Shown here: positions 23,526-37,300 of the stretch, piece by piece
Position numbering within the stretch: the stretch's first letter is position 1
Layout of the letters: every line of letters starts with the position of its first letter
NCBI GenBank assembly: GCA_907164885.2
Contig: OU015498.1
Location: forward strand, 93,378,733-93,442,732
Reading direction: 5' to 3'
Length of the DNA: 64,000 nt
From: Dolomedes plantarius
Taxonomy: Eukaryota; Arthropoda; Arachnida; Araneae; Dolomedidae
The notes under the pieces: model-generated
The model's database searches: none
What the model saw: only the letters and a program-made list of their open reading frames with translations
Told to the model about the DNA's origin: nothing
Position numbers and translations under genes: made by a program

Positions 23526-26500
23526 AAGCAATGGATAAAAAAGGAAGCAAAATGGCTGATGGCACAAAATTTTTAGAAAAGTAACCAAAGAAAAAAATTA
23601 GTAAAAAAGTAATATTTTAAAACTTTCTTTGATTCAAGTGGAAGCAATATAGGAAAAAGGCTATTCTTCAACATTCAAAAACCATAAATGCATCTACAGC
23701 ATTTTTTCATTTCTTTAATGCAGCTTACCTAGAGACCCACTAGGAGGAACTAATTTTCCAAGGCATAAGGGTCTATTTCCATATGGATCCCTTACTGCAT
23801 AAATTTTATCTCCATTCATGATGAGTAAGGAATATGAGGTTTTAGTCCTCCTCATCAGATTTTGAATCCTTGCAGGCCAGTCTGGACCATCTTGTTCATT
23901 GTTAGGTTCTGGTGGAGGCATGCATAAAATCTGAATCATTAGTTCACTATCTGATTCAGTTGATAGCCCAACACCCTTTTCAATAATCTGCAAACAAACA
24001 AAGAAATAGGGATTTTAGTCTTAATATAATGAAATGAATTAAGGTATTTTTGTACAAATTTTAGAATGAAAATTATGCCTTATTTTATTGCCACAAATAT
24101 TTAAAATTTTCAGCTGTAGTGATAAATACCAGTAGACAGAGACCAAAAGTTACAGAATTACTAAGTAATGCATGAAGGAACAAAAATTTAGTTCTGTAAA
24201 ATAAGAGTTGTTTTAAATGTCAGTGGTTTAGTGTAAAATATGAAATCAAGATCAGTTGAAGTAAAATATTCCTTGAATATAAAGTCTTTGTGATCATAAT
24301 TTTGACCCCTGAAAATGACACCTTAAACATCAAAATAGATTTTTAAAAAAGATTCAGTTTTTGGGTATAAATGGATATAAAGAATGAAAACTGTCAAGTT
24401 TATCAATACAGTCAAACCCCGTTAAAACGAACTTAAAGGGACCAAAGGTTTTGTTCGCTTTATCCGGTGGTTTGCTATATCCGAACCGTTAAGAAAAATA
24501 CACAAAATGTATAACTCATTAGTTGCAATGTATATTCAATAATGATGTATTAAAAGAATGATAAAATCTATTAAAAATGATCATTAATGAATTAAATCGA
24601 TTACATTAAACTGACAAAATACTAATTAAATTATGTATAATAGAAAAATGGTGGACCAAAATTTTTGTTCATTATACACTAAGTTCGCTATAATGGGGTT
24701 CGGCTGTATTGATTAAATAATAATGCATAAAATTTGAAGTATAAATTTTTAGTGTCTGTTCTCTAAGTCAGAAATATAAGAAAGGAGAATAAAGGTCCTA
24801 ATAATTATGAATTTACATACTGGGACTGAAATCTTCAGTGCCTAAAATAAAAATTTAGCAATGTTCTACCTTAAGAGAAGATCTTGAAAAATCTTTTATA
24901 GTAGATTAAAACTTATCCAGTGTGTGAATGATATGTGATATTATGAGGGTACCATAATACTATTTCCTCATTATCAAAAAATGGATGGTGCTCATTTGTA
25001 AGTGCACCATAGCTGATCAATGAGAATGTTTTCTTTGGTCATAATAGCTTCAATCTTTAAATTTAACAATTTTAAATTATAAATTTTAAATTTTATATCT
25101 ATACTTATATATAAAGAGAGAGCGATTTTGTACGTGAAGGGTAATCTCCAGAACCACTCCACCTATTTGAAAAATTCTTTCACTGTTTGAAAGGTACATT
25201 ATTCCAGATGGACATAGGCTATATATTATGTATATCTGATCAGTAGAAAGAAAGTTAGGGGCTTAATCCTAACAATCTCCATTGTTACTGCTACTATACT
25301 CTACTGCTTTTTGTGCCGAAGATTTCAATGATCCTTAACGTGGTGCTATCGCGGTGGGCTTCTGTTCTGATGGTAGCGGTTCGAACCTTGCCGTTCTCCG
25401 GCACGCCTGTTTCTTTTAATAAATTAACTTTAATTATTAACTAACGTAATATTAATTTAAGGTATTATTTAGGTTATTATTAAGGTAAAAAAAAAGATTT
25501 ACAATTTATTGGCTATCAACTGGAAATTTATTGGTATAATATTTTGTTCAACCCGGACAAAGTCGGGACGGGCCGCTAGTATATTTTATAGAGAAGAGCT
25601 AGCTCTAAATAATTGAAAATAATACTTTTTCACTAAATAATACAGTACAAACTAAAAATAAATTCTTGTTTTATTAACAGAGCTTTATTGGCTTTGGAAG
25701 CAAAATTCTCCTTAAAAGTAGAATCATGGAGGAAAAAAAGACAGGCAAGGTGCATTATTTTACAAATCAGGGGGAAGTGTACAATGCACTCTTAAAAATA
25801 CCTAGGGAACACTACATTAGGAACTACTGAAAGTCAAATGACTGAATGTTAAATATAGAAAAATGTTTTTAAGCCATTTAAGAATTAGTGCTAGTCATAA
25901 GTTATACATATACAGCACAACCTTTTGATCAATGCAAATGTAATTTATATTTTTCGTATTAAGGTATTTTATCTTAACATGAGAAGAGATTATATAGTTT
26001 ACCTGCTTATATAGTTTTTTCAAAACTATGGTTAGTAAAGGAAACATGAGAACAATATTATGACATAAAAAAATAATACAGTTGACGCTCGTTAATTCGA
26101 ACTCAGTTAATTCGAACTTTCGGTTAATTCGAACTAATCCAAAGGCCCAAAAAACTTGTATTGGAGTTAATGTTAAAAATATCTCATTAATTCAAACTAA
26201 ATTTTTATCACTTCGGTTAATTTGAACTAAAAATTTGACAAAAAAAATTTTTTTTCCTCGTTTAATGGAGAAAATACACACTGAATTTATTATTTTGTGT
26301 ATCAAAATTTCTTTTTTGTGTAAAGAGGCACATGCCTGCATTCCTAGACTATTGCATGTCCGCTAAACGTTAGTAGCTATTGTCCTTCTTATTAGTGCTA
26401 AACGGAAAAAGCAATTTTCCTTTATTTGGATCGATTTTCTTAGAATTTCAGAAAAACTAGTCTTTACTACAGATTCTAGGGAGCTGCGTCAGTTATAACT

Positions 26501-29500
26501 GCAGTGCAGACAAGTTAATGTGGTCTAGTTTTTCTTCTTCATTGTGTAAAAATTCAGGATGTCTACACGTGAAAAGTACAAAACCCTAACTTTGGAGACA
26601 AAGGTAGAAATTTTAAAGAAAGTAGAGAATGGTGAATGTAAAACAAAGTTAGCAGCTGACTATAGAATTAAAAAAATGCCTTGTCAACTAATTTGAAAAA
26701 CTAGGAGTCAATTTTAGATTCATGGGAAAAATCAAAATTTGCTAGAGGAAGGAAACACATGGGAAATGCGTCCCAAGAAGTTCTAGAAAAAGCTCTACTG
26801 CTATGGTTCCAGGATGTTAGATCTCGAAATTTTCCGATAAATGGACCCCTAGTGCTGACGAAGGCTGATGAATTGGTAAGTCGAATGGGTATTGAAGATT
26901 TTAAATGCAGTGATGGATGGCTTTCTCGATTTAAGTCAAGGCAAAATATTTCTTATCAAACTGTATGTGGCCAAAGCTCTGATGTAAACGAAGACGTATG
27001 CACAAATTTCGGTAGGAAACTGCCAGGGCTTTTCTCTACTTACCTGCCGAAAGATATTTTTAATGCGGCCATACTGGACAAAGCCATAATGGACTCTATT
27101 AAAACTCTGAAAGCATTTATTCAGATGGAACCTTCCTCTGAAAATGAATTGAAATGTTTAGTTCAAATCGAGAAGCTGGCTGAACAATATAGGCATCATA
27201 AACAGAACCAAACATCCATTTTACAGTTTTTCCCCAAAGTGTAATTCATATTTTTAATAAAAGTTTACTTTATACTGCATATCTTCTGCTTCATTTTATG
27301 ATTAAGGTAAGTCTGTATTCCTTTTTAATATGTTTAACTTTAGATAACATAGTATAATATATTTTCTGGGGTTATACATACTAGGAGAGTTTCTTCTTCA
27401 GTGATACACATTTAAAGTTATATATTTTCTCTTAACATCGGATAATTCGAACTTTTTTCTGAGAACCTTCGAGTTCGAATTAACGAGCGTCCACTGTACT
27501 TAAAAAGGCTAACAAAAAGTTAGATATGAAATTATATATTGTTCATTTTGTTTAATTTACAAGAGTTTAATTGAGCAATTCCTTTGACTTTTTGAAGTAA
27601 CATTAAACTGTTCTTACAGGATAATAAATAATTTTAAAAGTCAAATCAAGATACTTTAAAGTCCTCAGAAATGAAAATAAAATACTTTTTAATGACAATA
27701 ATTGTAAGTTACTCTAGATAATAGTACAAAATTAATTGCAGATACAAAACTCACCTCTCGCCTAAGTTCGGCAGCATTCACCAATTCACCATTGTGTGCA
27801 ACAGCAAGGACTCCATGCTTTGTATGTACAACAAATGGTTGTGTATTGAGTTGCTCGGTACCTCCAAGGGTGGAATACCTTGTATGGCCGATTCCCATGT
27901 TCCCCTTTAACTTATCTAAGTCATCTTCTGTGAAAGAATGACTTACTAGGCCAGCCTTTTTGTGCGTTAAAATACAACCAATATCTCCCAGGCTTGTTGT
28001 AATGCCGCAGCTTTCCTGACCCCTGAAAAGTAGGAAAATTGCAGAAATTGAACAAAGAATTTATGCAAAACTGTAGCACAAAAGTGGAAAAATAAAGCTG
28101 TGTACTTAGTTATATATCTGTTATATATCTGTTTGTATCAAACTTGGTATATTTTTTAAATGTAGCTATAGTTCTGTGTGCACGTACATAATTGTGTACT
28201 ATGTGTATATTTTAAACACATATACTTAAAAGTTTTGAAATAACAGGAGTGTTGATCAGCTGCTAGAGTTTTGGAGCAGTTCCTTGTGAATTCGGAGCAA
28301 CAAAAAAGGCAATATACTTATACAAAAATTTAATACAAGTCATTAAATCAGTCAGCTAAGTATTTTTTTTAACAAATTTTTATGGATTTTATAAATAAAT
28401 AAAAGGGTATTTTGTTCAACGGTTCATTAGTAAAACGTTCTAATGAAGTACTATGAATGATAAAATAATTGTTCACACGATGGAAAAAGAGAGAAAATCG
28501 AAAACATTTTCGCCGAGGCTCGAATGTGCTCACTCTTATAAAATCCGTCTTAAAATTTTTATGTTGTACGGAATTAAGAAAAAGAAATCTGTAATGATGA
28601 GGATAGGTTCGAGGGCGATTTTATAACATATCAGGTGAAAAATTTTCTGAAAACTGACCTAAATACTGAAATTTTACGATGTAAAAAAAAACATTAAATT
28701 ATTTAATACTTTATTTAATGATCATTTAAAAATACATTTTTACTTTTGATATGCCCAAACTAAAAGAGAGTGAGCTTTGGCCTGGGAATACTCGCTCAAA
28801 ATCAAAATCATTCGAGCTCGTGTGGACTCTGTGTAGGATTTTTAGGCTCAAACATTGAAAACCGAACCCGCACTCTCCTCTAATGAATGACTTTGATGGC
28901 TAACATTATTGATTCTGTATTTTAAATGTATAAAATGGTAGCAAGGTTTTTCTTAATTGGGTGTAATCTAAATATGGTTTAATCCTTTGAGGGGCGCCAT
29001 TTGCACAGTGCAAACGCCTAAATATAGTCTTTTTTTCACTTGCATTCAATGTATTCCAGTTAAATGAGCAGAAAAAGGGTTAGTACTGCCATCTGTTATC
29101 AGTTTAAAGAAGCAAAAACATTTTGCAACATTTAATTGAGAAAATTTTTCAAGATTCTTTAGGTTTAAAAAGAAAGGGGGGCGGGTGTACACCGTGCAAA
29201 CGGTGGAGGTTGTTGCCCCTGAAATGGTTAACAAGTTGGAGAGAAAGCTAGGGGCATTAGTGAATTTTCACTTTCGAACATAAATCAGACCTGATAGAAA
29301 ATTCAAAACACAAATATGGTTTTAAAAAAAATTTAAATTATTATCAGTTACAAAAAAAATTCGTCATATAGAAATTGTTCTTCGTAACGTGAGGAATAAT
29401 TAACATGTAAATGTCGTTCAAGGATTTACAGAAAGTTTAAATTGTTCCGATACTGCTAAATTTAACAGAGAGTACACGAGGCAAAATGTGGTGTAGCATT

Positions 29501-32500
29501 AAAAATAATCTTGAGATTTCGATGCCCATGACCGGCGATAGTAACGAACTGCTGACATTTTCATCGATGCACCATCACTACTTCAAAAAATACTTTCCAT
29601 CGCCCGATTTAAGTTTGTTATCTTGAAAAGACGATAAAAACGTAAGCGGGCTGATGCAAGTACCGAGTGGTTTTACGTCGCTTAAAAACAATCAGTAACG
29701 TCTTTGATAACAGTCTCAAGGACTAAATCTCATCGACAGTCACTAAATGTACGATAACATTCTAGTGAAAGATACTTAGAAAATTATTCTGGAAGAATTT
29801 TATTTATTTGAAATTTTAATTTAAGGATGGATGCTGATAGACGTACTCAAGCCGCTTTCAGCCAAAAAGGCATAAAGTAATACTTTTAGAAAAACAAAGA
29901 AAATTTCCTGGCTGAACTATTGTGAAATTTCGAAAAACGAAAAGGAGCGGGTGAGATGGCCTAGATACATTATGTCTTAGAGCAGGGGTGGGCATTAAGT
30001 CGATCGCGATCGACCGGTGGACCACCAAGACATTTTGGGGTGACCGTCTTTACTAAGACCTCAGAAGCGCATTCTAAAAGAAACATATTTATGGAGACTA
30101 AGTATGCAGACTAAGTCTTCTACTAACTATAACTACAAGAACTAACTTTAGATGAAAATGATTTATTTTTTAATTTATTTTGAATTGTTTGATAATAAAT
30201 GCATCATTTTATATTATTATAATTGTGGCTATTATTATTTTGTTTGTATCTTGCGTTTTGCTTTAAACGCGGTTTTAAAAGAGTAAGTTTTTTTTATTGT
30301 AATTATGTAGGTAAGTACATATTCCGTATTTATTATTACGTTATAATAAATATTGTAGACTTTTTTTTTTATCTCACCACGCCTACGCCACTGGGTGGAC
30401 CGCAACACCTTGAAAACATTAGAAGTAGCCCGTACCCTGGAAAAGTCTGCCCACCCCTGTCTTAGAGCAATCTCTTTTTTGTAATTCTTGGACTTTTTTT
30501 TAATTTAGTGTGATTTCTGATGTTATGACAAACTTTTGTCTAAGGTTTATACTTGCTACATGTAAGGGCCTGTTCACATAGGAGTCCGGTAGCGTAAGCG
30601 TAAAAGAAAAGATGGCGTTGATACGGAAATAACCAATCATAGGAGTTAAAAATATTGCTGCTAATCGTTTGGAGGTTTGTCATTGGTTAAATGTATTTCA
30701 AAATTTTAACGCTTCCGCTACCGAACTCCTATGTGAACAAGCCCTTACTCCCAATACTTCATCAAGATAAGAATCAGTAAGCCGATTTCTATACACGTTC
30801 CTCACGTATTTCATTTTGGTAAAGGATGATTCACTAAGATACGTTGATACGGGCAACGTGAGCAACAGCTGGGCACATTTTCGTACAGTCTTAACTTTTT
30901 CAGGCACTCATTTCCAAAATTATGTTTACAAAACTACCTACCTGATAATGAGTATGAGTGTTTCCGGCCGCACATTAAAACGAGGTGGCCGCAGATATAT
31001 TTTGGTCTTTTCGATATTTCGATGCTATGTTAACTTGGCAATTATTTGTAAGCAAAAGAATGGGAGGAGATTCTCCTACGCTGAAACCATTGATACCGCT
31101 TATTGGAATATCTCAGCATTTTTTATCCAAATGGTAAAGCAGTAAACTAAACTTCGCGAGACTCAGATTTAGTAATTTACGCTTTTTGTCTAGCAGTGCG
31201 ATCTTCGTCGACGTTATGAGTTGTATCTTCGAGGTCTGAAATACCTTCAAAACCTCATCGGTACAACTTATGTCTTGAAAGATGTATTTTATTAGTAATA
31301 AATACAGTTCGCTTGGTTCTACACTCGATAAGTTGTTTTAAACTATTTTGGTAAAAGGGGTTTAAAACATGAAATTAAGTCCGAATAAAGGCAGGAAGAT
31401 ATAAAAGAATTATATTGTACATATACAGTTTTACGTGGCAAAGAATTAAACAATATAATAACATTACGAGCTGAAAAACTTCAGTAAATTAAAATGCTCA
31501 ATTTTATACCAGTTTTATTATTACACACATTTAACAATTCATTTTTATTTTTTAGCTTTTGCTAGGGTAATATTGTTTGTTTCCCTAGCATATTTTTTGT
31601 GCACACGCAGAACTTTTCTTAAAACACAAATTCTTAGTCAAACTAACGAGTAGCAGCTGTTTTAAATGCATATCTTAAATTTACAGATAAGGCGTAACAG
31701 GGGCAAAACAAAGGTCAAAGCCACCTTGAAATCTTGATGTTTGCCAGAGGATCTTGAAGCACAGTGATAAGAGATAACGGTAAATCTGAAACGCACTCCA
31801 CAAGCTATGCAAATTCTAGAAAAGGGAGCTATAAGCTCTAATTTAGACTTAGGGCTGATAACTTAGTTGAAAGTTGGTTTTATAACAGTGCCTTGTGAAC
31901 TGGAGGTGTGAGGTTAAAGGGTGTAGTTGATTCCAACTTAGCAAAATTTACATATCGATAAAGGAGCCGGTCCTCTGTTACTTTCTACAGATGGATGCCC
32001 CAGACAGCTGACCTCTCTTGCAGCCCCATCTACCGATAGATAAATAATAACGGATAAAATGAAACATAACAAAGTTTTTTAATAGTGTGGCGATAACTTC
32101 TCTAGACTCACTATCAGAACCACATTTTAATTAGGAAGTCAGTTCAAAAGAAATTACAAAAATAAAATACATGCCGAGCGTCACCCATATATATTAGCTA
32201 GACTTAAACTTACTTCTGATAAAATACATGATTTTTCATTTACGTATTATTTTTTAAAGTTCCAAAGCACTTATATTTCTAAGTTTTCGCATACATTTCA
32301 GGCAAAAATTACCCTTAATCAAGTGAACGTGTTTCTTCTTGCTCAAATATTTTTATTTAAATACAGTCGAACCTCCATATATCGAACTTCCCTATATCGA
32401 AATTTTCTATATATCGAACTCATAGCAAATCTCCATGTTCATTACATAGAAAAATTGTTTCTATATATCGAAAAATTCTCTATATATCGAAATTTTTTTC

Positions 32501-34289
32501 AAGACAAATTGGGAGATTTTATTCCACTTTAGAAAAAAATCTCCCAACTTTTGGCATTTGAAACAATACATCGTGGACTTCAATTCGCGGAAAATGTCCC
32601 TGATGAAGTTTTTAGGGGACTGAATAAATACGAACATTTCTTTGAACTTTCCGCAAAACTAACTGTTCAGCAAGATATTCGTAGTTTTCTTTTAAAAGAA
32701 TATAACTGTGATCATTGTAACCACTGTCTGCATTATTGTTTTTTTAAAGTTATGTAGTAATCAATAAATCTTTCATTTTAATTCAATTTTTTATTTCTTT
32801 ACTTTCATTTAATGGGATTCGCATATAAATTAGAAATGGAGTTTCGTATACAAAAATTAGCTTTAAATTTTTTTAGGAGAATTATGATAACACTAAGCTC
32901 AATTCTATATATCGAAATTTCTATATATCGAATTTTTTTCGCACAATTTGCTACTTCGATATATGGAGGTTCGACTGTAGTTGCTTATTAAAGACTTTAT
33001 TTTTTTCCCTTTCATTTCCATGAAAAACATAATATTTAATTCTGTATAACTCTTTCTTTCATATAACGTCAATCAAAATGCAGATATCTCATGAAATTCA
33101 TTAAAAGACTGTTGCATTAAACTACCTACTATAAATGTACTGTAAGCTGAAAATATATACACCTTACCTACTGAACATAAGATCTCTATCTATTCTATAA
33201 ATGTATACATATGCAGTAACCACCGCTTATAGTGATCAGTGGTTATAAGAATCAACCGTTTATAAGAATCAATATCGCAAAAACAAAAACAAATGTATTA
33301 TTTCCATGATAAAATGTTCGCTTTAAAGAATCAATCCACCGGTTTTAAGAATCAGCTTGCACTCTTCGCTTTCCTTTAACTTTTTCCAAAAAAGCCACTT
33401 AAACCCTCAAAAGGCACGAAGTTCTTTCTTTATTTTTTTAAGAAAGAGTGATAAGATGGGATGGAATACATTCGTAAAATGCATCTCTTTCTTTGTTAGA
33501 CATAACATAATAGTTTCCCCTTAAACGCTTTAACACAACACAGTACTATTAGCTTGACCCGGGGGCATCTTTACCCGTCCGGGTCCGATTTCACTTTTCT
33601 CCAGTGACAAACACAGACAGGGACTATTTTTTCCCACCTCCCACATCCTGGTTGCGGATTCCTGGACCCTGAAACTCATAAATCTTCGGCGAAGTGTCCA
33701 CTATCACTTAAGCAAACGTGACATTAGTAGATTCAGCACGTTATCAAACCGTGGAACGTAAGCTAGAAGGTGAATTTTCGTCTGAGACTATTGGTATCGA
33801 AAGAGGTATAAACAGCCTCCTGAAAACTTCATTAAGTCAAACTACCATAGAAAACTTTTCTTGCTCCCTTCTTGTAGTTGAAATGTTAAAACTGTTAAGC
33901 AGTTATATTGTAACAAATATTGGGTTTTTTTCTTCTCTTACTATACATTCTTCTCTTACTATGTGTATCTACTTTTAGGTCTAGAAATTAAGATGTATTT
34001 TTAAAAATATAAAAAAATAATCTTAATAAAAGATAATTAACATAAATTAAAGAGTATTTCATGGTAAATTATCTAATATGTGTATATATAGGTATGTGTG
34101 CGCTTGTCCAAAAACCTAAATTTGGGCTATAAGAATCAACCGCTTATAAGAATCAAAAACAGTAATAACAAACGGGATTCTTATAAGCGGAAATCACTGT
34201 ATTAGATAGAAGAGTTATAGATTTAGAGCATATAATTCTAAACCGCATAATTATGCTGAAAAGAACAACACTATCCAAAACCTGTGCTA

Positions 34290-34336
<47 letters not shown>

Positions 34337-37300
34337 GGGGGGGGGGGGGTGTGGCGGCGGCAGGCAGTGCAGCTGTAATACACAATCAGTACCTCTATAC
34401 CGGTTTGAAAAGCACAGCCAACGCATGATATATTAATCGTCTTCATGGGTCACCCAGGACTGATAATAAATCTACAATTTTACAATTCTACAATCTGCAA
34501 TTTGTTTATCTTCTGCGTCACTGCATTTATAAGACTTGTGTTCGGTTTCAGACTACTTGACGCTTCTCAAATAGTAAAACACACTATTTCCCTATTTGAT
34601 AGTGCACGGAGATAATAAAGAACTGTTCGGTGATAACTATTATTTTAAGTCTTATCTGCGTGAAATTGAGTCACTGCATTGAAATCGCTATTTAACATAA
34701 GTCTAGTAAACAGAAAGATAGGACGAACCTTAAATTACTATTAATCAGATCCACCACTCATTGAAATGACGTACACAGTGGCAATTACAAATCGATTTTA
34801 TCAAAATTACTTTCCCGCAGAGATCTTGAGTTAAATATTAATGACTTTTTAAGGATTTCTTAACGCTATTAAGGTTATTAAAGGGTTGTTTAACTGCTAA
34901 TGTGATTTCAAAGATTTCACTGAACTATCTAATCCCTTTTACCAACGCCGTAGGTACTTTGTCTTGGGGGCATTTACTCATCCACACCGTGAATTTGTTG
35001 GCTACTTTACTACGGAGCACCATATAGGTGAACCAATACTGCCAACTACGACGTGACAGCACGGGAACTAACATGCCTAAAGGCCTGTTCAGATAGCAGT
35101 TCGTTATCGTAAGCTTAAAAGTATCGAAATATATTTAACCAATGACAAACCTCCAAACGATTAGCAACGAAATTTTTAAGGCGTATGATTGGTTTATTTA
35201 TGTCTCGGCGCCATTTTCCTTTTACGTTTACGCTAACGGACTGCTATGTGAACAGGCCTTTATCCAGGACTCGAACCCGAGCTCGCTTTGTGAAAACTCG
35301 AGATGGTCACCACTACATGTCGAATTGCCCATTAGGACAAGAACATTTCTTAGTTATTTTTTCATACAAATAAGAGAAGTCGGTAAAAATAGACGCTCAT
35401 TACATACATAGACTAGCCCAGGCCAGAACAACATACGGCCGCGGCTCGCGAAGCCTTTCGTGAAGATGCTTAATATAATAAATCTAAAATACGGAATATT
35501 TTTTTAGATTTATGATATTACGAAAGGAATATATAAGCAATAAATATTAGTATTTAATTAATTTTTAGTGAACCAGTAATTTAATTTTTGTTAGCTAAAA
35601 TATTTTTCGCTTTCTCATTTATAGTATTTTTTTTTCCGGCCTGAAACAGCTTTTAATTAATATATAGCCCTCATCACATTTCGAGTTGTGCGGGCCTGAT
35701 ATAGTCAAATGACTGTGACATTATAAAATTTGTAAACTCGAGTGCATTACCTCTTCAGTACTAGCTTTCGACATGGAGGAGCTCTAACTGGTAAAATATT
35801 GATATGATTGTTTTTATTAGCAGCATTTTATATACTATACGTTTTTAAGGCTGTGTGACTTCGGTGCTTGTGTACCTGCTGTGTAATATCTATATATATT
35901 ATTGATAAGCATGTGATTTAATGATTAAATCAAATGAATAAGTGTTAAAGATTTCTCGGAAAATAATTGCACTTCGGTTACATGGAATATTTCGTAAGTC
36001 TTAAGGCTACTGTGTACTAACCCTATTGGATTCGCTCAACTCAGCGTTAACCTATGGAGAACATTTGTCTACTATTTACAGCTACATAAATGCTGATAAT
36101 CGAATAAAAATGGTATTTTCAGATAACCTGAACTTTTCTGCACCTTGCAACAGGATTCATTTTATAAATTTCGTCCACCAAAAGAATTTAGGAACGTTTA
36201 AAACACTAAACCAGATTCTTTTCCCCACGAGTAATTTAAATTTTAAAATATTATTTGCATTTTTTTTAAAAAACGAAAAATTCCCCAAGGTGTAAAATTT
36301 CTTTCTCTATTACGGAGTACAATTTTAAAAAAAATCTTTAAATCCAAGTCAGCAGCCCTTGGGCAAATTTTCTCCATAGGTTAACACTGAGGTGAGGGAA
36401 TCCAATAGGGTTAGTCAACAGCTGCCTTAGCAGATCAGCAAAAATTTATTCGCCAACATTCTTCTGCTAGGACCCCAAATTTCTCTATCACGCGAGTTTG
36501 CGAAATTCAAATGTAATCTTTTACGATAAAAGAAGAAAGAAGAAAAAAAGAAAAAAGAAGATCTTATCAGAGTAGCCCTAGATTAGAGAATTAAGATAAG
36601 TTAACATCTGAGTTAAGTGTTTTTTGATACCGTATCGAAAAACAGTAAAACAAGGCGATAACCTGACACAGAAAAAAAAATGAAATGCATGGGGTAACGG
36701 CAACAACAAGCCTTTCGAATGCGTTTGAAGTAAAAATCTCATAGCGAAACTTGTTGCTCATATTCACTGATAAACATTTAGATGTAACTGGTGTAAAACC
36801 CATGCGATTGCAATTTATAAAAATAAAGCTTATCTATGGAGGGTTATGTTTATATTAATTCGGGAAAGTGTCTGTTAAACTGAACTCTGACAACTGAAAC
36901 AGATTAATCTTCTGATACCATTAACCCTCTATGCTCTATGCCTGTGTTTCCCAAACTTTTTCGAGTCGCGACCCCTTTCAATGGTTTCCACGCATCCCGC
37001 TAACCCCCCTCATACCCGTCCTAAATATTTTTGTTAAAAATGTCTTTTAAGACATGTAGAAAAACACTAAAAGGCATTTTCCATAATTTAGTACCAACTA
37101 AATGTTTAATTTAACAAGATTGAAATTTGTAAAAATGGAGAACAGTAAAGATGTGTAAAACCAAGAACAGAACAGAACAGAATCTCAATAAAAATAAAGC
37201 TCCTACCATATTGATTCAGAAATGTAAAACTCTTACCTAAATAAAATTGCTTTACTCCGCTGGTGAAACTACAACAGTCATGCCAAAAGTGACAGCACGG

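Larger units (their letters stand above)
23988..27754 (-). other. PPAT intron 2 with MITE, Helitron and Tigger insertions
   Basis: GTGAGT donor, CAG acceptor. The three insertions (24409-24706, 25098-25579, 26079-27496) account for over half of it and are described separately. Confidence 0.6.

Noticed and set aside
23323..23584. Open frames with IYIY and HTHT runs
   Set aside because: Pure translation of a TA/CA microsatellite.
34153..34446. 97-codon minus-strand frame with poly-Pro and poly-Lys
   Set aside because: Translation of the T44-G14 tract; not a gene.
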